Origin: JBBRGK01 sp036741355
GTDB taxonomy: Bacteria > Chloroflexota > Dehalococcoidia > CAUJGQ01
Assembly: GCA_036741355.1 (NCBI GenBank)
Contig: DAINSK010000081.1
Span: forward strand, 1-7,744
DNA length: 7,744 bases
Direction: 5' to 3'
Of this stretch, positions 5,797 to 7,744 are shown in pieces (the stretch's first letter is position 1; each line of letters opens with the position of its first letter). Under the pieces are notes generated by a model. It saw only the letters and a list, made by a program, of their open reading frames with translations, was not told where the DNA came from and did no database searches. The position numbers and the translations under genes were made by a program.

Positions 5797-5896
5797 NNNN
5801 NNNNNNNNNNNNNNNNNNNNNNNNNNNNNNNNNNNNNNNNNNNNNNNNNNNNNNNNNNNNNNNNNNNNNNNNNNNNNNNNNNNNNNNNNNNNNNNN
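5797..5896. other. Assembly gap (100 N)
   Basis: Exactly 100 consecutive N, the conventional placeholder for a scaffold gap of unknown size. It falls between the stop of the binding-protein gene (5779) and the first permease start (5936). The visible flanks (5780-5796 and 5897-5935) hold no gene beyond the ribosome binding site of the permease. True intergenic length and content are unknown. Confidence 0.98.
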
Positions 5897-5935
5897 CAGC
5901 TTTGAACGGCTTTAAAACCAGCGAGGGACGGCGTC

Positions 5936-6877
5936 GTGAGCACGGTACAACGCATTCGGCGGGCCAGTCTGCCGCTGCAGCGCCGCTCGTTCGGCAGCTG
6001 TTTTCAGGCGTACATGCAGGGAGAGCCCGCCTTCGCCCGCCTTTTGTTGCTGCCGGCTCTCGCAATCCTGGCGGTATTCATGCTTTACCCCTTCGTGTTG
6101 GGGGTCTGGCTCGCATTCTCGAATACCGTCGTCGGTCAACCGGGTCACTGGATCGGGGTCAAGAACTTCGATTCGCTGATCCACGATCAGATCTTCCGCA
6201 TGACCGTGCGGAACACCTTCATCTACACCGGCGCAACCCTCGTCTTCAAGCTGGCATTGGGCATGGGGCTCGCCCTGGTCATGAATCAGCAGTTCCACTT
6301 CCGCAAGGGGTTTCGCGCTATTCTCCTGCTGCCGTGGATCGTTCCCACGGCATTGAGCGCGATCGCCTGGCTGATGTTGTTCGATTCGACGTTGAGCCCT
6401 CTCACGTGGGCTGCCCAGCATCTGCACCTGGTTGACACCCGAATCAACTGGCTCGGTACGCCGCGGCTGGCTATGACCAGTCTGGTCACCGCCAACATCT
6501 GGCGCGGTGTGCCATTCTTCGCGATATCGATCCTCGCGGGACTGCAAACCGTCTCCACCGACCTGTACGAGGCCGCGTCGATAGACGGCGCCGGGCCGTT
6601 TCAGCGCTTTCTGTACGTCACCCTTCCGAGTATTCGCGTCGTTACCCTGATCGTGATGCTGTTCTCGATCATCTCGACGTTCTCGGACTTCCAGTTGATC
6701 TACGTACTGACCAAGGGCGGACCGGTCAACAGTACACAGGTGTTCGGCACACTGACTTTTCAGCGCGGCCTCCAGGCAACGAACATCGGCGAAGGCGCCG
6801 CGATCGCGCTGTTCATGCTTCCCGTGCTGGCGGTCGTATCCGGTGTGCTGCTCTGGTACATCCGCAGGGAGGATTAA
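5936..6877 (+). CDS. ABC sugar transporter permease, MalF/UgpA-like
   Basis: This is the first inner-membrane subunit of the CUT1-type importer, 313 residues, usual for the family. A cytoplasmic basic N-terminus (1-30) precedes six predicted membrane helices at about 35-60, 95-117, 127-150, 176-202, 232-256 and 285-308. The ATPase-docking EAA loop is clear: EAASIDGAGPFQRFLYVTLP at 212-231, with the conserved Glu-Ala-Ala, Asp217-Gly218 and Leu-Pro. TKGGPVNSTQVF (259-270) is also typical of MalF/UgpA-type subunits. The GTG start at 5936 is supported by GAGGGA (5923-5928) at 7 bases. The second permease follows after 4 bases. Although it lies just beyond the assembly gap, the gene itself is complete. 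Substrate is not identifiable. Confidence 0.94.
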   Translation: MSTVQRIRRASLPLQRRSFGSCFQAYMQGEPAFARLLLLPALAILAVFMLYPFVLGVWLAFSNTVVGQPGHWIGVKNFDSLIHDQIFRMTVRNTFIYTGATLVFKLALGMGLALVMNQQFHFRKGFRAILLLPWIVPTALSAIAWLMLFDSTLSPLTWAAQHLHLVDTRINWLGTPRLAMTSLVTANIWRGVPFFAISILAGLQTVSTDLYEAASIDGAGPFQRFLYVTLPSIRVVTLIVMLFSIISTFSDFQLIYVLTKGGPVNSTQVFGTLTFQRGLQATNIGEGAAIALFMLPVLAVVSGVLLWYIRRED

Positions 6878-6881
6878 ATCG

Positions 6882-7744
6882 GTGGCAACCATTTCTGCAG
6901 TGCGACCGGTCCCAACTACCGCCGCCTATGCGCTCGTCCGGCGTCGCTGGTGGCGATCGAACCGGTTTTGGGTCTACACCTGTCTGATCGCGTTTACGCT
7001 CGTCTTGCTGTTTCCCTTCTACTGGATGGCGATCGTTTCCATTCGGCCGGACAGGGACCTGCTCAACGTCAAGCTCAACCCGTTCTACCCCCACCACTGG
7101 ACGTTAAAAAACTATACACACCTGTTCAATGACACCCAGTTCCTGCGCTGGACCTGGAACACTACGGTTGTAGCGGTCGGGGCGACCGCCATCTCGCTGG
7201 TGTGCAGCATATTCGCGGGCTATGCACTGGGCAGGCTGCGGTTCCGCGGCGGCAATACGCTCGGCCTCGGTATGTTCCTCGCTTACCTGGTGCCGCCCAC
7301 GCTGCTCTTCTTACCGCTCTCGCAGATCATCAACAGCTTTCATCTCGGCAACACGTACTGGGCGCTGATTCTCAGCTACCCCACGTTTCTCATCCCGTTC
7401 GGGACGTGGCTCTTGATGGGATACTTCCGGTCGATACCGCGCGAACTGGAAGAATCGGCGATGATCGACGGCGCCAGCCGCTTTCAGGCTATGACCCGGA
7501 TTGTGCTACCACTGGCGCTGCCCGGCATCCTCTCGGCCGGGATCTTCTCGTTCACGCTCTCCTGGAACGAGTTTCTCTACTCGCTGATCTTTATGTCGAC
7601 CACAAAGATGAAGACGCTGCCTGTAGGCGCCGTGAGCGAGTTAATCAAGGGCGACGTGTTCTTTTGGGGCTCGCTGATGGCGGCCGCGCTCATCGGATCG
7701 GTCCCGGTGGCGATCGCCTACTCGTTCTTTGTCGATCACTATGT
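6882..7744 (+). CDS. ABC sugar transporter permease, MalG/UgpE-like (3' end cut by window)
   Basis: This is the second membrane subunit of the same importer, with 287 codons visible and no stop before the window ends. MalG-type proteins are about 275-300 residues, so only a few residues should be missing. The GTG start at 6882 has AGGGAGG (6866-6872) 9 bases upstream, inside the end of the preceding gene, so the two permeases are likely translationally coupled. Visible features are a basic N-terminus with RRRWW at 20-24, a first helix about 31-53, the periplasmic W-T-x-x-N-Y motif (WTLKNY, 73-78) typical of the family, further helices, and the EAA loop ESAMIDGASRFQAMTRIVLP at 191-210 (Ser replaces the first Ala, a common variation). 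SWNEFLYSLIF at 227-237 is also characteristic. It pairs with the upstream permease to form the channel. Confidence 0.94.
   Translation, partial: MATISAVRPVPTTAAYALVRRRWWRSNRFWVYTCLIAFTLVLLFPFYWMAIVSIRPDRDLLNVKLNPFYPHHWTLKNYTHLFNDTQFLRWTWNTTVVAVGATAISLVCSIFAGYALGRLRFRGGNTLGLGMFLAYLVPPTLLFLPLSQIINSFHLGNTYWALILSYPTFLIPFGTWLLMGYFRSIPRELEESAMIDGASRFQAMTRIVLPLALPGILSAGIFSFTLSWNEFLYSLIFMSTTKMKTLPVGAVSELIKGDVFFWGSLMAAALIGSVPVAIAYSFFVDHY

Noticed and set aside
5767..6065. Open frames running through the N run
   Set aside because: They exist only because N codons are read as X; there is no real coding evidence.
5912..6892. Minus-strand open frame of 326 codons across the first permease
   Set aside because: It is antisense to a permease with six membrane segments and an EAA loop. 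The product is Gln/Arg/Asp-rich with no family resemblance.

Overview
The window is a bacterial chromosomal contig, about 60% G+C by eye, with closely packed genes. It holds eight protein-coding genes, two of them cut by the window edges, and one scaffold gap of exactly 100 N. The gene content (a luciferase-like oxidoreductase of the F420 type, an ABC1/AarF kinase-like protein, ClpS, and a Tat-exported lipoprotein binding protein with an Asn/Ala/Thr/Ser-rich linker), together with frequent GTG starts, suggests a high-GC Chloroflexota-like or other Terrabacteria lineage, probably from a draft or metagenome assembly. That placement is inference; no rRNA or other taxonomic marker is present.

Layout. 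Positions 1-420 (+) are the 3' part of metF (methylenetetrahydrofolate reductase). Converging on it, 452-745 (-) is clpS, the N-degron adaptor of the Clp protease. A 206-base divergent region with candidate promoters for both directions separates clpS from 952-1938 (+), a 328-residue luciferase-like monooxygenase. A hairpin follows its stop. Then 2064-3398 (+), read from a GTG start, encodes a 444-residue ABC1/AarF/UbiB-family protein. Two unrecognised small genes follow (3496-3822, probably leaderless, and 3856-4197, with a strong Shine-Dalgarno).

From 4225 a new unit begins: a recognisable promoter, then the solute-binding lipoprotein (4310-5779), the assembly gap (5797-5896), and two permease subunits (5936-6877 and 6882 to the window end). 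Together these form a CUT1-type carbohydrate ABC importer. The binding protein captures the substrate outside the membrane and the MalF/UgpA-like and MalG/UgpE-like permeases form the channel. The ATPase is not in the window; in this class it is often a shared subunit encoded elsewhere, or it may lie downstream.

I found no RNA gene, CRISPR array, insertion sequence, phage gene or toxin-antitoxin pair. No clearly novel system is visible. The points most worth a second look are the two small unknown genes, the leaderless-looking start at 3496, the overlapping mini-ORF in the leader of the transporter operon, a perfect inverted repeat inside clpS, and the placement of the assembly gap.
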